In this document: piece after piece, positions 33,885 through 44,679 of the stretch
Position numbering within the stretch: the first letter of the stretch is position 1
How the letters are laid out: each line of letters starts with the position of its first letter
Assembly (NCBI GenBank): GCA_035578155.1
Contig: JAPWDM010000035.1
Location: forward strand, 2,233,001-2,297,000
Reading direction: 5' to 3'
From: Brachynemurus nebulosus
Taxonomy: Eukaryota > Arthropoda > Insecta > Neuroptera > Myrmeleontidae
DNA length: 64,000 nucleotides
Program-made: the position numbers and the translations under genes
The notes under the pieces: generated by a model
Told to the model about the DNA's origin: nothing
The model's database searches: none
What the model saw: only the letters and a program-made list of their open reading frames with translations

Positions 33885-35512
33885 TATTAAAATTGGCGTA
33901 CTGCTGCCGGTGGATGGCGCGGTCAGCAGCACCCGGCGGCATCGCCATCGGAGAGCATGCGCCGCTATAAACAGTAAAAATAAAAAACGGCACATAAAGA
34001 CAGGAACACATAAATGCATTAGACAACGGACAAACATACACATGATAAAATCCAACGATGAGCCCTGCCATCCCAGGGCTTAAAAAGAGTGGACAGTCCT
34101 TGGTGACGGTACGATAAGTACTAGACAGAGCGTCCGGTCACCAAAGCCTGAAGACCATCGCTGCGACTCCCCCCGAGGCGTAAAGGGCCTTGGGGTGGAG
34201 GAACCTAACTAGACAATACACAAATAAATATCACAGATCAATATCACGGTAAGTATCACAGATAAAACTTATTGCGTCACTGGGAGGCCGCAGGCCGACC
34301 AGTGAAGCAATAAGGAGTTAAAACAATACCGCTGTAGAGCCATAACAACAGTCCCACAGCGGCATAACAAAATATCACAGATAAATAAAATCAAGTGATG
34401 TACCACCTCGGGTGGAAAACGCCCTCAGTGGTACATCGTTAAAACAAAGCATATTAAAAACAACCTTATTAAAAAACAAAAACAATATCACAAGTTTGAC
34501 AATATTTCTTGCTCTGTGACACGATTCCGCTCCCCATAGTCTCGACAGTTCCGAAATGGCTTCGTCAACACCTAGGAACTCACATGTGTAGGGACAGTGA
34601 CATCTGATTACTGAGCAACATGTACTGTTCTGTCAGATAACTGATTACTGAGTACATGTGCCGTTCTGTCAGATGTCGGGGTCAACCTACACGGGAGACC
34701 GGTACGATGACTAGGCCACGTTCGTCCGAGTCGAGGCTACAGAGAACGGGACAATGCCACAGAGTATCACAGAGCCAACATCTGACCTGTGTTCGTATCA
34801 CTTCGACGGGGCGGAAGTCGCTATATCAACGCCCACGAACGCATCCGTACGAGGGACAACGACGTCTCCTTACTGGGCGAGCTCGCTCAAGCTGTTCGGG
34901 CAGACGTCGACTCGCACGCGTGGCCGATGAGAACGAGTGCGTCGAGAGCCGCATTCCTACCCATCGAAATGACAAGAACAAGGCCAGGGAATATCAGAAT
35001 AACAAAAAATTAAAATAATACCAACGAAGGCGTGAAAACCCTGGTTGGCATAACAAATATCACAGATATAACATAATCACAGATCAGCAAAACCAGAAAT
35101 CACAGATAAAATATCACGCTTTTCGACTCGTCTGACGCGATTCACGAACAAACGCAAACATGCCCATACCAGCTACTACATTCCCATCCGTCAGTCATTG
35201 AGTATATGTCAGCCCCAATTCGTAACAAAACACAATCTGTACGTTCGGTGAAGTTTCGCTCAATACGGGAATGCTACACTGTCGATCCTACGACATTCAT
35301 CCTTGTCGAAAATTTTGATCCGGCATCTTTTGTGAAAACGGTGGTACCTCGAGAAGGAACGGTGCCGATCTTGGGTAGTCAGAGGCTAATGGAATCCGAA
35401 GATTACTGTATTGCGCATAAACTACCCCTGGAACCCTTAGCCTCCTTGACACCAATGGGGGATAGATATCCCTCACGGGTGCCAAGGGCAGCTGCTATAG
35501 GTGTCCTCACCA
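33885..35512 (-). mobile_element. Hairpin-rich non-autonomous retroelement, copy B
   Basis: This is a full-length sister of 640-2273, with the same ends: CCAATTTTAATA plus poly(A) and TAA at the minus-strand 3' end, GGTGGTGAGGACACC at the 5' end. It has the same stem-loop chain, including CTTATTGC to GCAATAAG near 34270-34318 and GATGTACCAC to GTGGTACATC near 34397-34438. At 35021-35048 the stem is CCAAC/GTTGG where copy A has CCACC/GGTGG, a compensatory change. Its 5' end is joined through four TAA units to the 3' end of the R4-type element. Confidence 0.75.
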
Positions 35513-35736
35513 CCGTTATTATTATTATAGACTTTTACGCCAACCTGGCGCTCACTACTCAGTAGGACAGTACTGGGTAACATTCACCTATACCGGCATT
35601 ATGCAAGGTATTAGGCTCTGTGGAAGGGTAATGTGCCAAACCAATCCGTAAAAGTACCGTAGTACATTCACGGACGGGCTTGTCACATCACTCCTTATAT
35701 TGTTGTTGTTGTTGCTTGAAACGAGGTGTTATGCGT

Positions 35737-37473
35737 CTATTTTGGTGTATACTGGTTCGTACGACGAGACTTTTGTGGGAGCGTAGATGTTGGCTCAATG
35801 ACAGAGGGTTGTGAAAGCCTAGTTCGTTTTCGTGTCCTCAGATGGTAGGTAGGAGTAGGGACAGAGGGAAGGGAAAGGACTGTTTGTGTTTGTGTGTGTG
35901 TTTGTGTATGTGTGTGGATGTGTCTTTCTATTTTACGTTTCTTGGTGTAGATGTTTTCTGGTTCATCAAATTGCTCATTAAGATCGGGTGTTCCTGGAAC
36001 TGCGCGTTTAGATGGTACAGAGGTTGACGGACCTTGTGTGTTATTGAATTGGGGAGGATTGTGCACCAGAGCGGTAACAGTGACAGTGCGGCAGTTGTTC
36101 GATCCCCCCTCTCCATCAGACGAATCTGGATCTGTATGTGTGTTAAGTGTTTGTCTTTCAGTGTTAGTGTATTGTGTGTTTATGTATGTGTGTTGTGTGT
36201 CAGTAGGATGAGTGTCAGTGTATTGTTCGCTCACTGTAGATGGCTCAGATGGAGTAGAAGCAGGTCTTGTGCTTTCACATATCGCAGTCGGATTCGTATT
36301 ACTGAGAAACTTCCGTACTATACGACACGTGTTTATGATCACTGCCTTTTGCATAGTGACATATGTGTATTTTGGGAGACCCAAGAGGCTCAAACTATTA
36401 TGTAGTGTGTGTGGAATGACCCCGGTGGCACTGAGCACTATTGGAACGATGTGGACATGTTCCATTCGCCATTGTTGTTTTATTTCGGCTGCGAGGTCAG
36501 TGTATTTATCCAATTTAACTGCGTGTGTTTTTTGTAAGTTGTGTGTATTTGGAACCGCAATATCGATCAGATAGGTTGTCTTAGTGTTTTTCATTACGAA
36601 GGTGATATCTGGTCGATTATGATTTATGGTCTTATCTGTAATAATCGACCGATCCCAGTAAAGTCTACAGGAGTCATTCTCCGCTACTACTTTTAGTGTG
36701 AGCTTGTAGTAAGGTGTTTTATCGGTTATAAGGTGGTGCTTGACCGCTAGTTTCTGGTATATGATTTTGCCAACCTGGTCGTGACGGTGTTTGTATTCGG
36801 ACTGAGCGAGCTGAGTACAGGCAGCTGTGATGTGTTGGATCGTTTCAGGTTTGGAATGGCATCTCCGGCATGAGTCAGATGTTATTGACGAGTCACGAAG
36901 TATGTATTTTGAGTAATTCTTTGTATGAATTACTTGATCTTGTATAGCTAGCATGAATCCTTCAGTCTCCGGGAAAAGACTTCCTTGACTCAACCAGGCG
37001 TGCGACGCTGCTTTGTCGACGTTACTCTGATTAAGATCATGTGGATGTCTCCCATGTAAAGGCTTCCGAATCCATTGCTGAATTTTGTCCTCCTTCGTGA
37101 CCAAACGGCAAAAACTATCTGGCATTTCTGTGTGTGAGAGGTTTAATGGTGTATATGCCTTGTCGGCTTGGATTATTACATTGTGTAAGTGTGATGTGTG
37201 TGTTTTGGTGTAAAAGTATTCTCGCAAGTTATGAACCTGTTTATTATGCGTGTTCCTTATGTCTATAAGACCTCGACCCCCTTCGGCTCTTGGCAGCGTC
37301 AATCGTTCTATCGCTGCTTTGGGATGATGAATTCTGTATTTGGTCATAAGGACGCGGGTCTTGATCTCGATGTTTGTCAAGTCCGTAGGCGTCCATTTGA
37401 TTACCCCAAATGAGTATGTTAGCACCGGAACTGCGTAGGTGTTAATTGCTTTGATGGTTTTTTTTTCCATCAA
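35737..37473 (-). CDS. R4-type retrotransposon protein, thumb and endonuclease part
   Basis: This is the continuation of the preceding protein in the next frame, overlapping it by 32 bp. It starts with the end of the thumb (KTIKAINTYAVPVLTYSF, then LPRAEGGRGLIDI). A CX2CX8HX4C knuckle (CRRC, QH, C) follows at about residues 201-218. The restriction-like endonuclease motif RPD-x14-D is at residues 287-304 (RPDITF and YLIDIAVP); this domain nicks the target DNA. After about residue 395 there is an unusual tail of some 180 residues rich in Thr, Ser, Pro and His. It includes TQHTYINTQYTNTERQT and a KKRKIER nuclear-localisation-like block near the end. The tail is longer than I expect for this clade. 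The Met at 37473 is probably not a real start. Confidence 0.82.
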   Translation of the reverse strand: MMEKKTIKAINTYAVPVLTYSFGVIKWTPTDLTNIEIKTRVLMTKYRIHHPKAAIERLTLPRAEGGRGLIDIRNTHNKQVHNLREYFYTKTHTSHLHNVIIQADKAYTPLNLSHTEMPDSFCRLVTKEDKIQQWIRKPLHGRHPHDLNQSNVDKAASHAWLSQGSLFPETEGFMLAIQDQVIHTKNYSKYILRDSSITSDSCRRCHSKPETIQHITAACTQLAQSEYKHRHDQVGKIIYQKLAVKHHLITDKTPYYKLTLKVVAENDSCRLYWDRSIITDKTINHNRPDITFVMKNTKTTYLIDIAVPNTHNLQKTHAVKLDKYTDLAAEIKQQWRMEHVHIVPIVLSATGVIPHTLHNSLSLLGLPKYTYVTMQKAVIINTCRIVRKFLSNTNPTAICESTRPASTPSEPSTVSEQYTDTHPTDTQHTYINTQYTNTERQTLNTHTDPDSSDGEGGSNNCRTVTVTALVHNPPQFNNTQGPSTSVPSKRAVPGTPDLNEQFDEPENIYTKKRKIERHIHTHTQTHTQTQTVLSLPSVPTPTYHLRTRKRTRLSQPSVIEPTSTLPQKSRRTNQYTPK

Positions 37474-39931
37474 GGTGGGTGCTCAGTAATCTCCGTACAC
37501 GCGTTAGGTATTGCTGCATCAGGTGTTGTTTTACAGCGCTGTGATCTATACGTTCGTCCTGATTGAATCCGAGATACCGGTACGACTCTCCCTCGTCCAT
37601 GGGCTGCATAACAGACTCTGGTTCGAGTTCGAATGCGACCGCATCTCGTTTTCCTCCAGAACGACATTGTGTTCGACATTTATCGATTCCGAACTCCATA
37701 CAGAGGTCTCGCGAAACTTCCCTAGAAAGTCCCAGCAGCTGCTGTAATTGATGTTTAGTAGCTGCATAGATCTTTATATCATCCATGTACATAAGATGTG
37801 AAATGGTATGACGCGAATTAGTTTGGGTACCTACATTATAACCGTATTTGGTTTCATTTAACAGGCGAGAAAGTGGATTCATTGCGAGACAAAACCATAA
37901 TGGACTCAATGAGTCGCCTTGGAATATGCCGCGTCTTACTTGAATAAGGTCGCTTGTTGTTTTTTCATTACCAATACTCAAATGTAAGGTCGTTCGCCAG
38001 TCGGACATGATCGTTCCAAGGAAGTTCACGATACTTGGGTGTATTTTGTACAGCTCCAATACTCTCCGTAACCAGGAGTGCGGGACCGAATCAAATGCCT
38101 TTTTATAATCAATAAACGCTGTGTAGAGGTTACGTTTTCTCCCTTTCGCTTGTTCCAGTACTACGGAGTCAATCAGAAGCTGCTCTTTGCAGCCTTGTGA
38201 CCTCTTTCGACATCCCTTTTGTTCTTCTGTCAGTATGGTGTTAATCTGACAATGCTCATTGATCTTTTCTGCCAGACAGGACGTCAAAATCTTATACACT
38301 GTAGGCAAGCAGGTGATAGGCCTATAATTCGCAGGATTTTTTGTATCACTGTTTTTAGATTTCATGTATGTGATACCCTGCGTTAGGAACTTCGGTGTCA
38401 GGTTTGGTGTTTTTATAAATAGTGTAAAGTGTTCAGCGAGATACTTGTGTGTTGATGTAAAGTGTTTCAGCCAGTAGTTTTGTATGTTGTCGATGCCAGG
38501 TGCCTTCCAGTTATGCGATCTCTGTAAAGCTCTGGAGACGTCCTCTGTAGTAATGTCCGTATAGGGCATCTCCGGAAGATGTTCGTTATTCCTGTACTCT
38601 GTATCGATCCAGCTGGCTTTGTCATTATGGTCAATGGTGTTGGACCATATATTCGCCCAGAAACTATGGAGTGCGTTCCTCTCCGGTAGACCACTACTGT
38701 CAGTTACCGTGTTCGTTAGAGACTGATAAAACCGTCTCTCGTTTCTGCTGAACGCCTGGTTTTGTCGTCTGCGTTCAGTACTGGTCTTATATCTTCGTAA
38801 GCGCTTCGCTAGTGCTGTTAATTTTTGGTGAAGCGTATCTCTGATCTCTGTGAGTGTTTTATTGGGTTCCTCGTATTGTGTGTGTACTGTGTGTTTGCGT
38901 AATATGTCGTGTATGTATTTGTTGAGCCGTTTGGACCTCGTACCCTGTTGGTATTGGGTGATCCTGCCGAGGTTGCATCGGATGTTGCTGATGCGTTTAT
39001 TCAATCGTGTTTCCCAGGCAGGAGTTTTGTGTTCTTTCGAGTTGTGCGCTACAGGTGGTGTTACATCGGACCCGTTACAACGTATAGCTGCAACGGCTCC
39101 ACAATAGATAGCTGTGTGTAACTCGATAAAATTGTCACATGTTTCCAAGTGTTTAGGCAGTATTGTATTGTTTAATATCTCAACGATCTCAGCCAATCTA
39201 CGTGAGGTGTGTTGTTTAGGCAACAAGTACCTATGTGTGGGGTCCGTCCCTTCAAATTCAGTAAGCGCTGTGTTAAGTTCCAGTTCGATCTTTTGCAGTA
39301 GGGTGTCATTTACTGCTGTCTCATGGTGGTCAGGCTCATTCTCGACAAGTTGTTGAGTGTCGTTTTGTGTGGGGCTCTCCATTTCTGGTGGGCCGTCGTC
39401 CTGACTTTCTTCATTTTGAGCAAATTGATGTGTAACTTGTGTTTTAATGGTGTTTATGAGGGAGGAAGGGATGAGGTTATTGGTAAAAATGACACGTTTT
39501 TGGTCTGCCAGTCTCTGTTCAGTAACGCGACTTAGGTGAGGGTAGCTGTGCGCGAACTCTTGATGTAATTTTGTACGGTAACCAGTTTTGTCCGTTTCAA
39601 GTCTAGTGACTTTGAAGTATGTGCGTACGATGAATTCATTCACTTCATCTGTCCATTGCATACGCACACGCTTTTTACCAGCTTTAGTGGTCCCCAAAGG
39701 ATGCTCCGAGGAAACACTTAAAGTCGGCTGAGCCAAAGGTGTTGGGGGCTCCGTAAGTAGGGCAGTAGCATTTTGGCTGAAGGTGTTGTTACAGCTGACA
39801 GGTGGCTGCCTAGAACCCAGCCTGTCGTCACCGGGATCTAAGCTGTCACATTCAGTGGTGACCCTGATGCGCCCGGTCGCTCCACCGGCAGCGGCATTTT
39901 TCCGAGGCTTTTTTTTTCTATTTCTCTCCAT
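37442..39931 (-). CDS. R4-type retrotransposon protein, N-terminal and reverse-transcriptase part
   Basis: The open frame extends back to 40015, but the first Met lies in the conserved 5' stem-loop of the element, so I prefer the Met at 39931 (numbering below uses the longer 857-codon frame). A basic start (RNRKKKPRK, residues 31-39) is followed by a poorly conserved region. The reverse transcriptase runs from about residue 490, with KAPGIDNIQNYW, NYRPITCLPTVYKIL, the motif A aspartate in FIDYKKAFD (residue 636), RGIFQGDSLSPLWF and the catalytic YMDD (743-746), then SYRYLGF in the thumb. The enzyme copies element RNA at a nicked chromosomal target. The frame ends at 37442 because a single extra base in an A9 run (37458-37466) shifts translation. 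The protein continues in the overlapping frame downstream. Confidence 0.85.
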   Translation of the reverse strand: MERNRKKKPRKNAAAGGATGRIRVTTECDSLDPGDDRLGSRQPPVSCNNTFSQNATALLTEPPTPLAQPTLSVSSEHPLGTTKAGKKRVRMQWTDEVNEFIVRTYFKVTRLETDKTGYRTKLHQEFAHSYPHLSRVTEQRLADQKRVIFTNNLIPSSLINTIKTQVTHQFAQNEESQDDGPPEMESPTQNDTQQLVENEPDHHETAVNDTLLQKIELELNTALTEFEGTDPTHRYLLPKQHTSRRLAEIVEILNNTILPKHLETCDNFIELHTAIYCGAVAAIRCNGSDVTPPVAHNSKEHKTPAWETRLNKRISNIRCNLGRITQYQQGTRSKRLNKYIHDILRKHTVHTQYEEPNKTLTEIRDTLHQKLTALAKRLRRYKTSTERRRQNQAFSRNERRFYQSLTNTVTDSSGLPERNALHSFWANIWSNTIDHNDKASWIDTEYRNNEHLPEMPYTDITTEDVSRALQRSHNWKAPGIDNIQNYWLKHFTSTHKYLAEHFTLFIKTPNLTPKFLTQGITYMKSKNSDTKNPANYRPITCLPTVYKILTSCLAEKINEHCQINTILTEEQKGCRKRSQGCKEQLLIDSVVLEQAKGRKRNLYTAFIDYKKAFDSVPHSWLRRVLELYKIHPSIVNFLGTIMSDWRTTLHLSIGNEKTTSDLIQVRRGIFQGDSLSPLWFCLAMNPLSRLLNETKYGYNVGTQTNSRHTISHLMYMDDIKIYAATKHQLQQLLGLSREVSRDLCMEFGIDKCRTQCRSGGKRDAVAFELEPESVMQPMDEGESYRYLGFNQDERIDHSAVKQHLMQQYLTRVRRLLSTHLDGKKNHQSN

Positions 39932-39951
39932 CCTAATGGGTTGTCCTTTTA

Positions 39952-40020
39952 GTCGCCTTTTACGACAAGCAGGACTTACTGTGGGCAAATTCTGCAAAGT
40001 GAAGCCCCCACCCACAGGGC
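39952..40020 (-). ncRNA. Structured 5' end of the R4 element, possible self-cleaving ribozyme
   Basis: On the minus strand CTGTGGG (40017-40011) pairs with CCCACAG (39985-39979). It is followed by GTCG (39966-39963) pairing with CGAC (39955-39952) and then TAAAAGG. HDV-like ribozymes are known at the 5' ends of R2, R4 and RTE elements and have a helix, then a short stem, then a C-containing joining strand. The resemblance here is suggestive only; the full double pseudoknot was not established. Confidence 0.35.
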
Positions 40021-40021
40021 G

Positions 40022-40066
<45 letters not shown>
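40021..40066. repeat. (TTA)n tract at the R4 5' junction
   Basis: About 14-15 TTA triplets directly abut the first base of the R4-type element, with no extra bases between. On the other side unique AT-rich DNA begins. Confidence 0.92.
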
Positions 40067-40357
40067 ATTATAATTTTTGCAGCTTCAGAAATATCTGGAG
40101 GTGTACTTGAGAAATCACTCTCACTGTTGCATATTTCCATCATATATTATGTATAGATTTTTAAATTTTTTATTCTTATTATTTATTAATTATAGTTTAT
40201 TATTTTTAATTAATATTTTGTAGTTATTTTGAAATTTAATAAGATTAATATTTCATTTGATCACGATAAAAATAATAATAAATTTCGAATCGGTTTATTT
40301 GTTGCCATAGAAAATATAAACAAGGCCTACAAGATTTGTAATTAAATATACGTTGAG

Positions 40358-40413
40358 CGAGCAAAAAAGTATTACTTTTCGCTTTAAAGCGAAAAGTAGT
40401 ACTTTGTCGCTCG
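40358..40413. repeat. 56-bp hairpin
   Basis: CGAGC, AAAGTA and TACTTTTCGCTTT at the left pair with AAAGCGAAAAGTA, TACTTT and GCTCG at the right, with three mismatches and no loop. No U tract or protein context suggests a terminator. It is probably a miniature foldback. Confidence 0.75.
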
Positions 40414-40419
40414 GCAATT

Positions 40420-41400
40420 AGAGTCCTCGCCAACTAGACATTTTACGCTTTCTTCACAGAGCGTAGACTTTCCACTATGATTGTAGAAAAAATTACTTAG
40501 CTTCTTCTTAATAACAACAACAACGCTAATTGTTGGATTAGAATTCTCATTTCTGTAGAGGTTTTACTGTATTTGTTTAATTTTCAATACAATCAGCGAC
40601 ATTTCGAGTGTCATAAATGAAATTGATTGTGCTTGATTGAATTTTATAACGTGACATAATTGAAATAACGTGGGTATATGATTGATTCATTATATTTTTT
40701 AAAAAAATACCTAGTATCAAATTCTGTAAATAAAAAATATTTGGATAATTTATATGGATATTAATACAGAGCGGACAGACAATTTTTTGCATTAACAATA
40801 ATGAATTCCTTTTTTATTTTTGTTATTTACTTTTTCGCCTCCATTCATTTCGCGAAAATGGTAATAATTGGGAAAGAATAGTAAATAAAAAATAACAAGC
40901 TACTGAAATGGCAAACTAAAAAGAGAAATTAGGGTAAAATGATTCTATATTGTACTCTTTGAAGCTACATTTTTTATTAAAAAAATGTATAAGCTACGAA
41001 AACTTGTTTTCATGGGATAAAAAAATTAAAAGAATTTCCTTCACTACACAAAAAATATTAAATATGGATTTGTTTAACAGTTCAATAGGTACACATAGAT
41101 GATATTTCTAGACGGCTATTTAAGAAATAGGAGTGCCTTGCCCGTCTCATTCATCGGAATACTTGGGCAAGAAAGTTAAACCTGTAACAAATCCGAAAAA
41201 ACGGAGACGTAACGTATGGATAATCGTGCGTGAAAGCGAGATGTGGTAGCATCTTATATGTACCCGCATACATAATAATTAAATAAGCAAGGTGGATAGC
41301 AACTGAAAATATCCATTGAGGAATATTTTCAGATAATAAAACAAAGTCGATTTCTGAAACTCTTATGTGAAATAGTTAATTTGCTTTTATTAACTTGAAC
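40420..41400. other. AT-rich stretch without a recognised gene
   Basis: Only a hAT-like word set near 41180-41220 (AACAAATCCGAAAAAACGGAG) stands out. No coding frame is convincing. Confidence 0.4.
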
Positions 41401-41406
41401 AACCTT

Positions 41407-41903
41407 GAAATAGTATATTGTACAATAAGTGGGAAAAGAGGATTATTTCTCACGAATATAAGTTTGTTGCGCGAGCCCGCAGGACGAGTGCAACAATTCA
41501 TATGAGTGAGAAATAAGCTTTTCCCACGAATTTTACACTGTACTTTTTCTACGAGCATATTTTTTCTCGTAAAATTTAACATAAATAATTAAAATAAAAT
41601 TTAAATAAGTAGTAAAAATTTTTTAAATTTATAATGTCAATGATAAGATGTTCAAATTTTTGCAAAAGCATACTTTGAAACTATGGAAACAATAATAAAT
41701 AATCAATTTACATATTATGTATATTTTTAGTATTAATTATGTATAATATATGTTAAATCAAAGACAGAGCCTACTTTTTATTATATTAAGCCGTGGGAAA
41801 CTATTTCCCACGGCTATTTCCGCATTGTGTGGGCAATTGTTAATTTTTACATATAGTTAGCCGTGCACAAAATGTTACTTTTAATAGTAGGAGTAGAAAA
41901 ATT
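41407..41903 (+). repeat. Family C right-half copy
   Basis: It contains the GC-rich block with TTGTTGCGCGAGCCCGCAGG, the arm GCATACTTTGAAACTATGG to AATAAATAATCAA, and the end blocks AAGCCGTGGGAAACTATTTC and GGGCAATTGTTAATTTTTAC. The left arm of the complete element at 31534 is absent. Confidence 0.75.
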
Positions 41904-42792
41904 AGATTTTCAATTTCTTTGACAAAAATCAAATAGTTCATATTTGATTTTTGATCAATAATTGATCAATAGTTCATATTGATCAAAATTTTCTCAAAGG
42001 GTATAGCCAGGTAAGTATAGATGTTTAATAACTATATTAGCGGTATGGTAAGGCTGTAAGTAATTGATATCTACAATTTTGGTGGCCAAAACTGAGTAAT
42101 TATGGAGATAACTAAAAAAATTTAAGAAATTACAAAAATGTTTTTCTTGGTAATTACTCAACATAGGAAAATAATTCGAAATCCACATGAAGGCAAACAC
42201 TCTCAAGAATATTAGACATATTTATTATTCCTAATATATATAGTCCTCGTTATTAAGGATAATAACAAGGATAATATCCGATCCAATGTTATTTTTATAG
42301 GGTTCCAATTGAGCGACCACTTCGAAAAAAATTCAGTAACTGTGCCCTAATATACTTAATTACTGCACCAAGTCTCATCAAAATTTAGGGGGTACAAGAT
42401 GATAAAAAAAAAAAAATTCTCATTTCTGGACTGCTAAAAAAATTTCATGCACATAATGTAATAAAGTTAATTGAAAAGTTTTGTTGTTTTAAAGATAAAA
42501 TCAAGCATATTAACCCTATATTGTTTTAATATTCATAAAAAAAGTTTTTCATTTTTATTACACGCTTGGTTTATTTATTTTGGAGATTACCAAATTATTT
42601 AATATGAGATAAAAATTAAGTACCTTTTGTTGGACAAAAGGGAAATGAAGCTGGATGTGCGTATATAATTTCATTAGAAAGTTAAAAAGTAAAATCTTGA
42701 CGTAGGCAGAGCATGAATTTCATTTTTCAACTTGTCATATACAATCTACAATCATGCAATGCATAATAATACATACAAAATATCATATGTAT

Positions 42793-44666
42793 TAGTCCAA
42801 GCTCCGATAGCACAAAATCATACCGGATAAAACACCTCAAATCAAAAAAGCTAAATCGATAGTAATTAATGGTGAGAATAGGAAATGCCCGCCAGATCTT
42901 TAAATTTTTGTTAAATTCTATTTTTTTAAAATTTTTGAAATGGCCGAAAAAAACGTCAAATCTACCTCACATAACGCCACGCTGAAGTTTACATATATTA
43001 TAGAAAATTATATATATTTTACTGAAATATCGGTCTGTCTGGCATATTTTGTTAATTAATGTCTGACAGACCTATTTTAATTAGTGAAAATTTTAGGCAA
43101 ATCTACCTCACATAACACCTCGCTGAAATTTACATATGTTATAGCAAATTGTATATATTTTACTGAAGAATCGGTCTGTCTGGCATATTTTGTTAATTAA
43201 TTCCTAACAGACCTATTTTAATTAGTGAAAATTTTAGGTAGACTTACCCTCACATAACACCTTAATTTTTTTTTTTAAATAAAACTTTTTTTTTAAATAA
43301 AAATCATATTACCAATCTATTGAAATTGGTCTGTCCGGCAATTTTGTTAACTAATTCGTAAAAAACAAATAATTCCTGAAATAATTTAATAATACTTTTA
43401 ACAAGTATTATTGTGTATATGATTTCTCTGAGCGGACAACTAAGTTATATGTATGTATGTATATTCGTCGGCTTAAGGACCATTCATATCTACAGACACT
43501 GAACGTCACAGACACGTACCGTGGCCGACACGACAAATATTCTTTAATGCTTTTCTTATGAACACATTCATACAATCCGAGTCTGTGCGGTATATATGAA
43601 TACAACCATAAGAAAAGCATTCAACAATATTTGTCGTGTCTGCTGCGATACGTGTCTGTGACGTTCAGTGTGTGTAGACATGAATGGACCTTTATAGATA
43701 AACCAGTGTATTTAAAATAATAGACACTGCTGCGCTTAACAGTGAAGCCTAACTGGGTAAAACACCTTATTTTCCAAAAAAATTTGCTTCGATGAATAAA
43801 GCTGATCTTAGATTTTACATTAAAATTGGAAAAGTTCGTTTCTTTAATTGTTCCTTTGCTTGAGAATGGTTAAAAACGACTTTTTTCATGAAAACTGCTG
43901 CTTCGTAGCTTTAAAACATTAAGTCTGGCCTAGCAAAAAACGGTTTTTATTAGACAGACCAATATTTATGATTAGAGGAGATCTTAAACGTCATTTTAAA
44001 AAAAGAAAATAGAAGGTGTTTTGTCGCGACCTCAAAGGAAGTGTATTTGTTTATAAAAAAAAGTCAACGCTACACTTTAAAATTTAATTTCATAAACTTA
44101 GCTATATTCCTTTAAAGCCGGATCAATTGTAATTGATATAAGAGGTCCCAAACTTAATTTTAAGAATAAAAAAAGACATACTTTTAAAGATAACATTGCT
44201 TTAAACAGCTACCAATTTGATACGTGAAGGCTGAATATTTGAGGTTAAGTCTGACATGGTTAATAACGTTTTTTGTTAGACAGGCCAATTTTAATACGTA
44301 GATAATGCCAAAAGTTTTTAACTAAAACAAAAAAATTGAGGGTGTTATGTGAGGTAGATTTGCCTAAAATTTTCACTAATTAAAATAGGTCTGTCAGACA
44401 TTAACTAACAAAATATGCTAGACAGACCGATTTTTCAGTAAAATATATATAATTTTCTATAATATATGTAAATTTCAGCGAGATGTTTTGTGAGGTAGAT
44501 TTGACGATTTTGTCGGCCATTTCAAAAATTTTTAAAAAATAGAATTTAACAAAAATTTAAAGGTCTGGCGGGCATTTGCTATTGTCAGCATTAGTTACTA
44601 TCGATTTAGCTTTTTTAATTTGAGGTGTTTTATCCGGTATGATTTTGTGCTATCGGAGCTTTGACT
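42793..44666. mobile_element. 1.87-kb TIR element with 8-bp TSD
   Basis: ATATGTAT flanks both ends (42785-42792 and 44667-44674). The TIRs AGTCCAAGCTCCGATAGC and GCTATCGGAGCTTTGACT open inverted arms of about 450 bp (to about 43260 and from about 44300). The left arm contains two tandem units with ATCTACCTCACATAACACC and CGGTCTGTCTGGCATATTTT; the right arm has only part of these. A smaller foldback sits inside at 43473-43693. No transposase. The 8-bp TSD suggests hAT. Confidence 0.8.
43473..43693. mobile_element. Nested 220-bp foldback MITE
   Basis: TTAAGGACCATTCATATC and CACTGAACGTCACAGACACG at the left pair with CGTGTCTGTGACGTTCAGTG and GACATGAATGGACCTTTA at the right. The arms are about 95 bp. 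It lies inside the 42793-44666 element, so it inserted later. Confidence 0.8.
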
Positions 44667-44679
44667 ATATGTATACTTT

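Larger units (their letters stand above)
35530..40020 (-). mobile_element. R4-clade non-LTR retrotransposon, near full length
   Basis: About 4.5 kb on the minus strand. The 5' end is CGCCCTGTGGGTGGGGGC, directly next to a (TTA)n tract at 40021-40066. The 3' end is GGCGTAAAAGTC followed by TATAATAATAATAAC. It has a single coding region (now split) with reverse transcriptase, a CCHC knuckle and a restriction-like endonuclease after it, the arrangement of R2/R4-type elements. Known relatives of this clade include Dong of silkworm, which is reported from TAA repeats; the flanks here fit that preference. One frameshift in an A9 run breaks the coding region. Confidence 0.88.

Noticed and set aside
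34000..35100. CRISPR-like array suggested by repeated ATCACAGAT words
   Set aside because: Spacing is irregular, repeat units are only 9-10 bp and the intervening sequences are stem-loops shared between copies; the DNA is eukaryotic.
35842..39535. Several plus-strand frames of 60-123 aa opposite the R4 coding region
   Set aside because: They are antisense shadows of the retrotransposon protein.
40358..40413. Hairpin as a transcription terminator
   Set aside because: Eukaryotic context, no U tract and no gene ending nearby.
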